A stretch of 64,000 nt of DNA from NCBI GenBank assembly GCA_040880285.1, contig JBBDIT010000021.1, positions 1 through 64,000 of the forward strand. Reading direction: 5' to 3'. A model generated the notes under the pieces. That model searched no databases and had not been told where the DNA came from. It was given only the letters and a program-made list of their open reading frames with translations. Origin of the DNA: JANQJA01 sp040880285 (GTDB lineage: Bacteria > Pseudomonadota > Gammaproteobacteria > Pseudomonadales > Azotimanducaceae). The translations under genes were made by a program, and so were the position numbers. Positions 25,853-34,194 of the stretch are shown here, piece after piece (the stretch's first letter is position 1; every line of letters begins with the position of its first letter).

Positions 25853-27340
25853 ATGAGCCGCGACCTTTCGATTCGAAATTTTGATATTCGTGAGGCGGAC
25901 TGGAGGTTCGACCAACACATTTTGTCGGACATCCGCCGCGTTGTGTTTATTGTCGAACAACAGGTGCCAAAAGAAGAGGAATGGGACGGCAGGGACCCTG
26001 AGTCCTGGCATTGGCTGGCGACAGCGCCCGACGGCCGACCGATTGGAACCGCGCGACTCTTACCCGAGGGCCAGATTGGCAGGATGGCAGTGCTTTCGGA
26101 ATACCGCGGTGCCGGGGTTGGAGCGGCATTACTGGAACGCGCCGTTGCCAAGGCAAGGCATCTGGGATTCGAATTGGTCTTTCTCAATGCCCAGAGCCAT
26201 GCCCTGTCATTTTACCGAAAAGCCGGGTTTATTGCCCAGGGTGATGAATTTGAGGAAGCGGGTATCGCCCATTTCCGAATGACTCGCGGCCTCTCAGCAC
26301 AGGAAAATGGAGGCCAGAAATTCGTTCGACCCGGGGAAGTCCCGGATGTTGCTATTCGAGCGTTTGACGCCGCGGAAGTCGAGTGGCCGGTTGCCGGTAA
26401 AATTATTCGCAAGATTCGCGAACTGGTACTCGTCCATGAGCTCGGGCTCAATTCCGATGTAGTGACCGACGAGGCAGACGAGACAGCGTTTCATTGGCAG
26501 GCGGTTGCAGATCACCAGGTGGTGGGTTGCGTGCGAATGAATCTCGAAGGCACGATCAGTCGCCTTGCGGTACTCGAGAGCCATCGCCGCCAGGGTGTCG
26601 GTCATGCGCTGTTGGAATTGGCGGTCGGCAAGGCACAGCGGTTTGGCTATCAGGAAGTGAAGCTGATGGCATTGACCGCGTTGGATCACTTTTACCGGGA
26701 TGAGGGATTCCTGCCCCGGGGGGAGAAATTTGAGGAACAGGGTCACGAACACCAGGAGTATTTCCGTACCCTGGTATCCGAAGAGGTATTGGAACGAACC
26801 CGCACTGCCTATGTGGGTGATGACTATGGCGCCGACGATGTCACCTATCGGCTGGGACAGGACGACCGATTGCTCCTGCTGCGAAAGGAAGAGGAATTCC
26901 GCAATGTGATCCTTGAGATGTGCAAGCAGGCGAACGCCTCAATTCGTATCTACTCGCCGGTGCTGGAACACAAGCTGTTCGACAACCAGGATCTACGCGA
27001 AATCTGTTCTGCACTGGCGCGACGCAACAAATACACCCGCATTGAAGTCCTCATCTATGATTCCCACCGGGTGGTGAAAAACGGCCATGCCCTGCTGGAA
27101 TTGAGTCGTAAGTTGCCGTCGAGTATGGGCATGCGGATTGTCGATCCGGAACTCCGGACCCTGAATCATGAATATGTGCTGGTTGACGATTATGGCTTGA
27201 TCTACCGACACGATTACGAGGGTTGGGATGGCTATGCCAACTTTGACGACCAAACCGAATGCAACCGGTTTGGCAGGCAGTTCAAGGCTGCCTGGGAAAG
27301 TGGCCAGTATGATCCCAACCTGAGGCACTTGCGGCTCTAG
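25853..27340 (+). CDS. Tandem GNAT acetyltransferase fused to a PLD-like C-terminal domain
   Basis: A 495-aa protein with three parts. Residues about 5-145 are a GNAT domain with acetyl-CoA loop EYRGAGVGAALLERAV. Residues about 160-300 are a second GNAT domain with loop ESHRRQGVGHALLELAV. Residues about 335-495 resemble the phospholipase-D-like domain recently named DUF7931 (SIRIYSPVLEHKLF; NHEYVLVDDYGLIYRHD), without a clear HKD motif. Substrates are unknown. It follows purB by 6 nt and is probably co-transcribed. Its stop TAG lies in CTAG at the left boundary of MITE copy 2. Confidence 0.85.
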   Translation: MSRDLSIRNFDIREADWRFDQHILSDIRRVVFIVEQQVPKEEEWDGRDPESWHWLATAPDGRPIGTARLLPEGQIGRMAVLSEYRGAGVGAALLERAVAKARHLGFELVFLNAQSHALSFYRKAGFIAQGDEFEEAGIAHFRMTRGLSAQENGGQKFVRPGEVPDVAIRAFDAAEVEWPVAGKIIRKIRELVLVHELGLNSDVVTDEADETAFHWQAVADHQVVGCVRMNLEGTISRLAVLESHRRQGVGHALLELAVGKAQRFGYQEVKLMALTALDHFYRDEGFLPRGEKFEEQGHEHQEYFRTLVSEEVLERTRTAYVGDDYGADDVTYRLGQDDRLLLLRKEEEFRNVILEMCKQANASIRIYSPVLEHKLFDNQDLREICSALARRNKYTRIEVLIYDSHRVVKNGHALLELSRKLPSSMGMRIVDPELRTLNHEYVLVDDYGLIYRHDYEGWDGYANFDDQTECNRFGRQFKAAWESGQYDPNLRHLRL

Positions 27341-27540
27341 GAGCCTCTGAACAAGTCCATCGGTCGAGCGGGAAGTCGGGGACCTGTTTTGGAAGGCTAG
27401 GTACAGGGATGTAACGGGACCGGGCCATGGACGGTCGGGGGCGCCCAGCCCATGCCTGGAGAAACAGGTCCCCGACTTCCCGCGCGAACGCTCCAGATAA
27501 GCTCTCCCGACAAGACTTCGCGGACCTGTTCAGAGGTTCC
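27341..27540 (-). mobile_element. MITE-like inverted-repeat element, copy 2 (inverted relative to copy 1)
   Basis: About 200 bp between CTAG (27337-27340) and CTGG (27541-27544). Ends read GAGCCTCTGAACAAG and CCTGTTCAGAGGTTCC. The nested inverted repeat GAAGTCGGGGACCTGTTT (27372-27389) / AAACAGGTCCCCGACTTC (27462-27479) is perfect here. Read on the minus strand, its internal sequence matches copy 1 almost base for base. It fills nearly the whole gap between the GNAT fusion and rraA. Confidence 0.82.
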
Positions 27541-27554
27541 CTGGTTTGCCCAGG

Positions 27555-28052
27555 TTACTTCTTTGGCAGTGCGCGTTGCGCGACGATAATGCCGTTGTTA
27601 TCAGCGTACACGAATTGCCCGGGTATGAAATCCACTCCGCCAAACGTAACCACTTCATCCAGCAGGCCAATATCGCGTTTGACACTTTTCATTGGATTGC
27701 TGGCAAGGGCCTGTACACCAAGGTCGATGGTCGCGATGATATCGACATCGCGTATACAGCCATAGACGATAATTCCCTCCCACCCGTTGTCTGAAGCTTT
27801 CAGTGCAAGATTGTCGCCCAACAAACCGCACCGCATCGAACCACCACCATCGACGATCAGGACTTTCCCGGCACCGGGTTGTTCGACCCGGCTTGCCACC
27901 AGGGAATTGTCCTCATGGCATTTGATGGTAGTGATTTCACCACCAAACGAGGCGCATCCGCCGAAATTCCTGAGCCCTGAGTTGCTGAAGAAGGGGGTCA
28001 CGACTCGAATGAGGTCCGGGTATTCGTCACATAAGTCTGGCAATACATACAT
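27555..28052 (-). CDS. rraA: Ribonuclease E activity regulator RraA
   Basis: About 165 aa, RraA/MenG-like fold. RraA binds RNase E and inhibits RNA decay; some homologues act as HMG/CHA aldolases. The sequence has LCDEYPDLIRVVTPFFSNSGL, a KCHEDNSLV block, VLIVDGGGSMRCGLLGDNLA and the YGCIRDVDII signature. I chose the ATG at 28052 because family members begin a few residues before the LCDEY block; an in-frame start at 28109 would add 19 residues. The gene ends just after MITE copy 2, whose sequence could affect termination. Confidence 0.92.
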   Translation of the reverse strand: MYVLPDLCDEYPDLIRVVTPFFSNSGLRNFGGCASFGGEITTIKCHEDNSLVASRVEQPGAGKVLIVDGGGSMRCGLLGDNLALKASDNGWEGIIVYGCIRDVDIIATIDLGVQALASNPMKSVKRDIGLLDEVVTFGGVDFIPGQFVYADNNGIIVAQRALPKK

Positions 28053-28254
28053 CGGATTTCTCGCTATTCTGGCGGATACTGAAGGCTCAATGTTTTGACT
28101 GAACCGCAAAAAGCACTAAAATCGCAGATTCCTGTAGTTTGACTGTGCATGAGTTCGACAGTGTGTGACTGGAATTTGGCGACTGGAATTTGGTGTAGTT
28201 CCGCAGCACCAAGCGATATTGCCGCGACAGATGGATAATAACAAAGCCGACGCC

Positions 28255-28899
28255 ATGAAAATCAACAAACACATCATAAATCTTCTATCGGCGATTGCGC
28301 TGGCCGGACCCGGATTTCCCGTTGCTATGGCTGAAGTCTATATCTATGTGGGGCTAAACGGAGAGCGCATGATCAGTGACAAGCCGCAATCGGCGCAGGG
28401 AGCTGAATATGAACTATTAACCCGGCGTGATTCACTCAACAATGCCGGCCATATCCTCGCGAAACGTCGTATAGATACCGGATCTATCGCCGACTATCGT
28501 CACTACATTACTGCAGCCAGCAAGCAATACCGGATCGATCCGGACCTGGTGGAAGCGATCATACAGGTAGAATCTGGTTTCAACTCCCAGGCTGTCTCCC
28601 GTAAAGGGGCCACAGGCCTTATGCAGCTGATGTGGCCAACCGCACAACGCTACCAGGTCCGTGATCGATTCAATCCACGAGAGAATATCTATGCAGGCGT
28701 CCGGCATCTGCGGGACTTGATGGAGCAATTCGACGGTAAAACGCAGCTGGTGCTGGCGGCCTACAATGCCGGTGCTGGTGCAGTGGAACGCTATCGCGGC
28801 GTGCCGCCGTTTCCTGAAACCGAGCGCTATATCACCAAGGTCCTCGAGTACCAGCACAACTTGAAACGGTTATATGCGCCGGCAACGTACAGCGATTGA
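28255..28899 (+). CDS. Exported lytic transglycosylase (DUF4124-like + SLT domain)
   Basis: About 214 aa. A signal peptide (cleavage near AMAEV) is followed by a short DUF4124-like segment (VYIYVGLNGERMISDKP) and a soluble lytic transglycosylase domain. The catalytic Glu is in IIQVESGFNSQAVS. GATGLMQLMWPTAQRY and LAAYNAGAGAVERY are the classical SLT motifs. It would cleave peptidoglycan glycan strands in the periplasm, forming 1,6-anhydroMurNAc ends. The ATG at 28255 is chosen because it directly begins the signal peptide; the in-frame extension back to 28165 does not look like protein. Confidence 0.93.
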   Translation: MKINKHIINLLSAIALAGPGFPVAMAEVYIYVGLNGERMISDKPQSAQGAEYELLTRRDSLNNAGHILAKRRIDTGSIADYRHYITAASKQYRIDPDLVEAIIQVESGFNSQAVSRKGATGLMQLMWPTAQRYQVRDRFNPRENIYAGVRHLRDLMEQFDGKTQLVLAAYNAGAGAVERYRGVPPFPETERYITKVLEYQHNLKRLYAPATYSD

Positions 28900-28937
28900 A
28901 CCCAGTTCCGATTTTTCATGCTGTCGCTACAATATTG

Positions 28938-29363
28938 CTAACGACTGAACTTGGTCTCCAGGATGACCGAAGAATTGGTTCTTTCGACGCCGTCCAGATT
29001 GCCGATCTTATCCAGGATTTGGCTCAATGATTGTGTCGTCTCTGCCTGCACCACTGCTATCAGATCGTAGTCTCCGCTGATTGCATACAAGGACTTGATT
29101 TCACGCATGCCGTGTAACTCCCGATTAGTCCGCACCGTCAGTTTTTGCAGGACCTTGATGAGTACGTGGGCGGATACCAGACTCTTTTCGTAATCCTGAC
29201 CGTAGACCAGCGTATAGCCGCCAATGATACCTTCCTGCTCGAGGCGCCGGATGCGGCCATGCACCGTTGACCGTGATAGATTGAGCATCCTGGCCAACTC
29301 TGAGGTGCTGAGCCGCGCATTTTCCCGCAGCAGCGAAACCAGTTTCGTATCGGTGGGATTCAC
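28938..29363 (-). CDS. Lrp/AsnC-family transcriptional regulator
   Basis: A 141-aa protein with an N-terminal helix-turn-helix (LARMLNLSRSTVHGRIRRLEQEG) and a C-terminal RAM ligand-binding domain. Members sense amino acids and form octamers. It is divergent from the lysine 6-dehydrogenase gene with a 122-nt AT-rich spacer (29364-29485). By position it is likely the lysine-responsive regulator of that operon; the ligand is inferred from context only. The spacer contains repeated AAATTG motifs that could be operator half sites. Confidence 0.92.
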   Translation of the reverse strand: MNPTDTKLVSLLRENARLSTSELARMLNLSRSTVHGRIRRLEQEGIIGGYTLVYGQDYEKSLVSAHVLIKVLQKLTVRTNRELHGMREIKSLYAISGDYDLIAVVQAETTQSLSQILDKIGNLDGVERTNSSVILETKFSR

Positions 29364-29485
29364 GAATTGACGGTTACTCTGGACATTTTGGCGGATTTTA
29401 ACGCTAATCTACTAAAATTGTCGATTCAAATTGACCGAGCGTTCCCCCAAGCTGAACCTGACTATCTACCCTGGAGCGTGAGTCA

Positions 29486-30601
29486 ATGACAGCAAGGGAC
29501 CAGTTGCCGATCGCCTTGATTGGTGCCGGCAAGATTGGCGAGATGATTACGGAATTGTTGGTGGCTACCGGCGACTACCGGGTAACGCTGATAGATGCCT
29601 CGGCGGACCGCCTGCAAGCATTCGATGGCACGGCCAATGTGGACGCTCTGCAACTGGATGTTACCGACGAGGCTGCGCTTTCGCGTGCGCTGACCGGGCA
29701 CTTTGCAGTGCTATCGGCGACACCTTTTTACCTGACCACACAAATCGCGCAAGCGGCTCATCAAGCCAGTATCCACTACCTGGACCTGACCGAGGATGTC
29801 GCCAGCACGGAAGCGGTCAAAGGTATTGCCGAAGGTGCAAACAGCGCGTTTATTCCCCAGTGCGGCCTGGCCCCTGGCTTTATATCCATCGTCACCTATG
29901 ACATCGCGTCGCGTTTCGAGTCATTGGATACGATCAGGATGTGCGTCGGTGCCTTGCCTCAGTATCCATCAACCTCGCTCAACTACAACCTGACCTGGAG
30001 CACAGACGGCGTTATTAATGAATACTGCGAGCCTTGTATGGCGATCCAGTCTGGTGAACTTCGAGCGGTTCCACCGCTGGAGCAACTCGAACACTTTTCA
30101 TTGGATGGTATAGGCTACGAATCATTCAACACGTCCGGTGGTATCGGCACCCTGGCGGAGACCTTAAAGGGTCAGGTCAGGCACCTGTCGTACCAGACCA
30201 TCCGATATCCAGGACATCGGGATATTATGAAGACGTTGTTACACGATTTGGGTTTACGGGATCGACGTGACCTGCTCCGGGATGTCCTTGAAAACGCGGT
30301 TCCAGCGACGATGCAGGATGTAGTGCTGATATTTGTGACGGTAAGCGGTAAAAGAGACGGACAATTGCTACAGGAGACTTATGCCAACAAGATCTACAGT
30401 GCCGAAGTCGGGGGCAAGTCCCATAGTGCGATCCAGATAACAACAGCAGCCAGTATTTGCGCCGTGCTTGATCTTCTGGCAGAAGGCCATCTGCCACAAC
30501 AGGGATTTGTAACCCAGGAAGAAATTGCTCTCACACGATTTCTTGATAATCGATTCGGTCGCTATTTTCGCCAGACTCGCGTGGTTCACGAAGCCGCCTA
30601 G
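29486..30601 (+). CDS. Lysine 6-dehydrogenase-like, saccharopine dehydrogenase family
   Basis: A 371-aa NAD(P)-dependent oxidoreductase of the saccharopine dehydrogenase family. The Rossmann motif IALIGAGKIGEMI is near the start. The middle (IPQCGLAPGFISI; SLNYNLTWSTDG; SFNTSGGIGTLAETL; TIRYPGHRDIM) resembles the lysine 6-dehydrogenases described from Geobacillus and Agrobacterium, which deaminate L-lysine at the epsilon carbon to allysine. The gene directly downstream encodes the enzyme that would oxidise allysine, supporting this role. True saccharopine dehydrogenase is the alternative, but no lysine-ketoglutarate reductase is nearby. Confidence 0.8.
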   Translation: MTARDQLPIALIGAGKIGEMITELLVATGDYRVTLIDASADRLQAFDGTANVDALQLDVTDEAALSRALTGHFAVLSATPFYLTTQIAQAAHQASIHYLDLTEDVASTEAVKGIAEGANSAFIPQCGLAPGFISIVTYDIASRFESLDTIRMCVGALPQYPSTSLNYNLTWSTDGVINEYCEPCMAIQSGELRAVPPLEQLEHFSLDGIGYESFNTSGGIGTLAETLKGQVRHLSYQTIRYPGHRDIMKTLLHDLGLRDRRDLLRDVLENAVPATMQDVVLIFVTVSGKRDGQLLQETYANKIYSAEVGGKSHSAIQITTAASICAVLDLLAEGHLPQQGFVTQEEIALTRFLDNRFGRYFRQTRVVHEAA

Positions 30602-30628
30602 TCAAAAACATGCAAGAAGGAGATTCAA

Positions 30629-32161
30629 ATGGAACTTCAAATGGAACTTCAAGAGGTACTTGATGCGTGCCTGAGCGAAACCGGTGTTGGCCAAACCCTT
30701 ACCAAAGGCGGCAATCTCGACGTCACCACCCCTATTGATGGCACTATCATTGCGAAGGTACACGAGACATCACACGATGAGATTGAGCTTGTACTCAGCC
30801 GTGCAACAGCAGCATTTGAATTCTGGCGCCTGATTCCAGCGCCACGTCGGGGTGAATTGATTCGTCTGCTGGGAGAAAAGTTGCGCCGACACAAGGCGGC
30901 ACTGGGTAAACTGGTGAGTATCGAAAATGGCAAGATCCTGCAGGAGGGTCTGGGTGAAGTCCAGGAAATGATCGATATATGTGACTTCGCTGTGGGCCTG
31001 TCCAGGCAACTGTATGGACTTACCATCGCATCAGAACGACCGGACCATAAGATGGTGGAGAACTGGCACCCTATCGGACCCGTTGGCGTGATTTCTGCAT
31101 TTAATTTTCCGGTTGCTGTCTGGTCGTGGAATGCGACCATTGCACTGGTCTGTGGCAACAGTGTTGTATGGAAACCGTCCGAGAAGACGCCCCTTACTGC
31201 CCTCGCCTGCAACGCTATCCTGCAAGCTGCCATCGACGATTTTGGCGATGCCCCCGACGGTCTGTCACAGGTTATTGTCGGCGGCCGACCAGCAGCAGAA
31301 CAGCTGGTGGATGATCCCAGAATGGCTGTGATCAGTGCGACAGGCAGTTGTGCCATGGGACGCGCGGTGGCACCAAGAGTCGCGGCCCGATTTGGTCGGT
31401 CAATTCTCGAACTCGGTGGTAACAATGCGATTGTCGTCTGCGCCAGTGCTGATTTACCGATGGCGATACGCGCGATTGTGTTTGGCGCTGTCGGCACTGC
31501 TGGACAACGTTGTACTTCAACCCGGCGTTTGTTTGTACACGATGCAATTTATGATGAATTGACCAGCGCGCTCAAACAGGCCTATGACGGCATCAGTATT
31601 GGCAATCCACTGGAGGATGGAACTTTGGTGGGGCCCCTGGTGGACCAGGCGGCATTTTTGAATATGCAACAAGCACTGGATCTCGCCAGGTCCCAGGGCG
31701 CGAGGGTGCATGGTGGTGAGCGCGTCGACTTTGGTGATAGTGCAGCCTGGTACGTAGCGCCGGCGTTGGTTGAAATGCCAGCGTCCGTCACCAATGTCGC
31801 CGAAGAAACTTTCGCCCCGGTTCTCTACGTCTTTAAGTACTCACAACTCGATGACGCCATCGCGCGCAACAATGCCGTGCCACAGGGGCTTTCGTCATCT
31901 ATTTTTACAACCGACCTGCGGGAAGCTGACAAGTTTACTTCAGCAGTGGGCAGTGATTGTGGTATCGCCAACGTCAATATCGGCACCAGTGGTGCCGAGA
32001 TCGGTGGTGCATTCGGTGGCGAAAAGGAAACCGGTGGAGGCCGGGAATCCGGTTCAGATGCATGGAAAGGCTATATGCGGCGATCCACTTCCACCGTCAA
32101 CTATGGCAGTCAATTGCCGCTGGCGCAGGGTGTCAAATTTGATATCCAGGGGGACCTCTGA
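30629..32161 (+). CDS. amaB: L-aminoadipate-semialdehyde dehydrogenase (ALDH7-type)
   Basis: A 510-aa aldehyde dehydrogenase of the antiquitin/ALDH7 group. ISAFNFPVAVWSWNATIAL and VVWKPSEKTPLTALA bind NAD. The general base Glu is in ILELGGNNAIVV and the catalytic Cys is in GTAGQRCTSTRRL. The enzyme oxidises 2-aminoadipate 6-semialdehyde (allysine) to 2-aminoadipate. It lies 27 nt downstream of the lysine dehydrogenase, with an AGAAGGAG ribosome binding site. A repeated in-frame start (MELQ twice) leaves the exact initiation codon open by a few residues. Confidence 0.9.
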   Translation: MELQMELQEVLDACLSETGVGQTLTKGGNLDVTTPIDGTIIAKVHETSHDEIELVLSRATAAFEFWRLIPAPRRGELIRLLGEKLRRHKAALGKLVSIENGKILQEGLGEVQEMIDICDFAVGLSRQLYGLTIASERPDHKMVENWHPIGPVGVISAFNFPVAVWSWNATIALVCGNSVVWKPSEKTPLTALACNAILQAAIDDFGDAPDGLSQVIVGGRPAAEQLVDDPRMAVISATGSCAMGRAVAPRVAARFGRSILELGGNNAIVVCASADLPMAIRAIVFGAVGTAGQRCTSTRRLFVHDAIYDELTSALKQAYDGISIGNPLEDGTLVGPLVDQAAFLNMQQALDLARSQGARVHGGERVDFGDSAAWYVAPALVEMPASVTNVAEETFAPVLYVFKYSQLDDAIARNNAVPQGLSSSIFTTDLREADKFTSAVGSDCGIANVNIGTSGAEIGGAFGGEKETGGGRESGSDAWKGYMRRSTSTVNYGSQLPLAQGVKFDIQGDL

Positions 32162-32379
32162 TCAAGTCCCACCGTCATGGACGCTTCCCTTAGAGACTGA
32201 ACGGTATCCAAGACCCTGCGCAACAGTGAGTCTGCATTCACAAGGAAAGTCCGGAAAGCGTATCAGCAAAAGGCACGAAGTGTATGTTTCGGATCACACT
32301 CAACGATTCGCAGCCTTGGCAGGCCCCGTCGCGTGACGACTGTATTGTTCTTACCGCGTCCTTCCAGACTACATCCTAC

Positions 32380-33738
32380 TCATCCAGCAGCGCCAGAATC
32401 GAACGTGAGCGTATAGCTCGCGCCACCGTCGGTATCGAAGACATTGATGAAGCGATCGAAGTTGATGTTATCGTCCGCGCGCGTTTGTGAGCGCCAGTAA
32501 TTCTCTGCCAGTAGCACCTTGCCGTCACTGCGCACGACGCGCGTCATCTTCTTCTCACCGTCGAACGGGTCAGCCCACTGAATGTGCACGTAACCCGGCG
32601 TGCTGGTCGCGGTCACAACTCGCGTGATGACCCCCTCGGTACTGCCCGAGTTATCCATACTGCCTTCAAGTGGAGTAACCACAGCGCAGTCGAGGCAACC
32701 GGCCATTGAGGTGTTTGCGGGTTCCGATTCGTAAATGCGCAGACCATCGGCATTGATCGCCAGGAAATCATTGACACTGTCACGGCCTGGCAAGTCCACC
32801 CGTACGTCACGCACTAGAAGACTCGTGTTCGCGGCCTGGATGAGCGATGTCAACTCGCCGCCCAGGGTATCCGCGTGCGTGACTGACGCGCTGAACTCAG
32901 TGAATTCGCCGGAGAGTGTCGATTCCATCACAAATCGCGCCACTGATGACTGGTTGGATTCGATGTTGCCGAACGAGACGCCAAGGCGCTTGGTCGCCAG
33001 CTGGTCATTGATGAACGAGCCGACGATCTTAAAGCCGATGGCGAGGCCCTGGTCGTTCTCGATGATCTTCGGTTGTGCGGACTCCAGGTGGATGTTGTTG
33101 GCAGTGCCAAAGCCATTGTTCTTGACGCGAACACCCAGTGTGTACGGAACCGGCGGCTCCACTTCCGGCGTGAATGCATCATCGGCAATCACTTCCTGCG
33201 TCAGGAAATAATCGAGGGTCAACAGCGGCTGCGGTTTCACCACGATCGTATCCGGCACCACATTGATGGTTTGCGGCTCGCCGCCGAAGGTGTAGCTCAG
33301 GTTCGCGCCGATAAAGTAAAGTTCGCCACCGACCGTCACCCCCGCCGCGCCTGCAGTCGGGATGATCAGCCAGCGGATTTCAGCACTCGTGGCGGGTGCA
33401 ATGGTGCCGGTACCATCAATGGCATCGACATCGACGGTTTCATCGAGCCGTTCGAAGAAGTAGGCCGAACCCGGCGCCGGATCGTTGGTCACTTCAACAG
33501 GATTGCCAGCGGAATCTGTATACAACAACTGGACTTCGACATCTTCCAGCGCCAACGTATCGAGGCTGTTCTTGATGACCATCGAGGCTTCGAACGCCTG
33601 GCGCTCGAGCGAGGCTTCCTGGGAGATAGATATCTGGACCTCGGCGCAGAGGGATTCCAACTCTTTCGCGTTCCCACGCCCGACTACTGCTACCGCGAGT
33701 ACGAACACCACGATCCAACTTTGGTACTTCGAAATCAT
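32380..33738 (-). CDS. Exported beta-rich protein next to the Rhs array
   Basis: A 452-aa protein with a signal peptide (WIVVFVLAVAVVGRGNA) and several beta-sandwich-like segments with no catalytic motif. The block ADDAFTPEVEPPVPYTLGV followed by VKNNGFGTANNIHLESAQPK resembles, from memory, an Ig/CARDB-like region in very large bacterial YD-repeat surface proteins. The end (VRSDGKVLLAENYW; NFDRFINVFDTDGG) may be a separate module. No good Shine-Dalgarno precedes its ATG. It is last on the minus strand of the island, 60 nt after imm1. It may be a detached piece of a larger Rhs-type surface protein; function is unknown. Confidence 0.65.
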   Translation of the reverse strand: MISKYQSWIVVFVLAVAVVGRGNAKELESLCAEVQISISQEASLERQAFEASMVIKNSLDTLALEDVEVQLLYTDSAGNPVEVTNDPAPGSAYFFERLDETVDVDAIDGTGTIAPATSAEIRWLIIPTAGAAGVTVGGELYFIGANLSYTFGGEPQTINVVPDTIVVKPQPLLTLDYFLTQEVIADDAFTPEVEPPVPYTLGVRVKNNGFGTANNIHLESAQPKIIENDQGLAIGFKIVGSFINDQLATKRLGVSFGNIESNQSSVARFVMESTLSGEFTEFSASVTHADTLGGELTSLIQAANTSLLVRDVRVDLPGRDSVNDFLAINADGLRIYESEPANTSMAGCLDCAVVTPLEGSMDNSGSTEGVITRVVTATSTPGYVHIQWADPFDGEKKMTRVVRSDGKVLLAENYWRSQTRADDNINFDRFINVFDTDGGASYTLTFDSGAAG

Positions 33739-33798
33739 AGGGAGGTATCCATCAATCGTACTCGCGCCGTCCTGTAGCTCAGAGCGCCAGCATTTGTG

Positions 33799-34194
33799 TC
33801 ATTCGGATTTTGACAAGACATCGCGGGTCTCCACCAAATAGTCAACAAACTCGGCTTGCTCATGTTCTTGGAAGCGCTCGTGAGATGTTGGCCCTTCTTC
33901 AATCAAGGAGTGCACATGAGTGAACCGAGTTGCAATCTCAAAGTGGACACCGTTAGATGCTTCCCTCAGGCTACAGGCGGTTGATAAATCTATTGCGTCC
34001 TGCAGCGCAGGCTTGATCAAATTGAGCTCATCGAATTTCTTTTCATAGTCGCCGCTTGCTTCCATCAATTCCTCTAACTTACTCGTCAATCGTTGCGCTT
34101 CTTGAACAGCACCGCTGCACTCAAGCTGTGTAGCTCCCTCGCACGCAGTCAAAGTTAAGATCAAAGTCGTGCCAATGACTCTTACAGATTTCAT
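33799..34194 (-). CDS. Candidate immunity lipoprotein for Rhs1 tip (imm1)
   Basis: About 131 aa. The N-terminus is a lipoprotein signal with lipobox LTAC (Cys18). The mature part is mostly helical and charged, with no family I recognise. I chose the ATG at 34194: it overlaps the rhs1 stop as ATGA, has AGGAG 9 nt upstream, and starts exactly at the signal peptide. The longer in-frame reading from 34266 lies inside rhs1. Position directly after an Rhs tip is where cognate immunity genes sit. A lipid-anchored partner suggests protection in the periplasm; this role is inference. Confidence 0.7.
   Translation of the reverse strand: MKSVRVIGTTLILTLTACEGATQLECSGAVQEAQRLTSKLEELMEASGDYEKKFDELNLIKPALQDAIDLSTACSLREASNGVHFEIATRFTHVHSLIEEGPTSHERFQEHEQAEFVDYLVETRDVLSKSE

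Noticed and set aside
32162..32379. Second copy of the tRNA fragment at the other edge of the Rhs island
   Set aside because: No match to the T-arm or acceptor sequence was seen, so the island's other boundary remains undefined.
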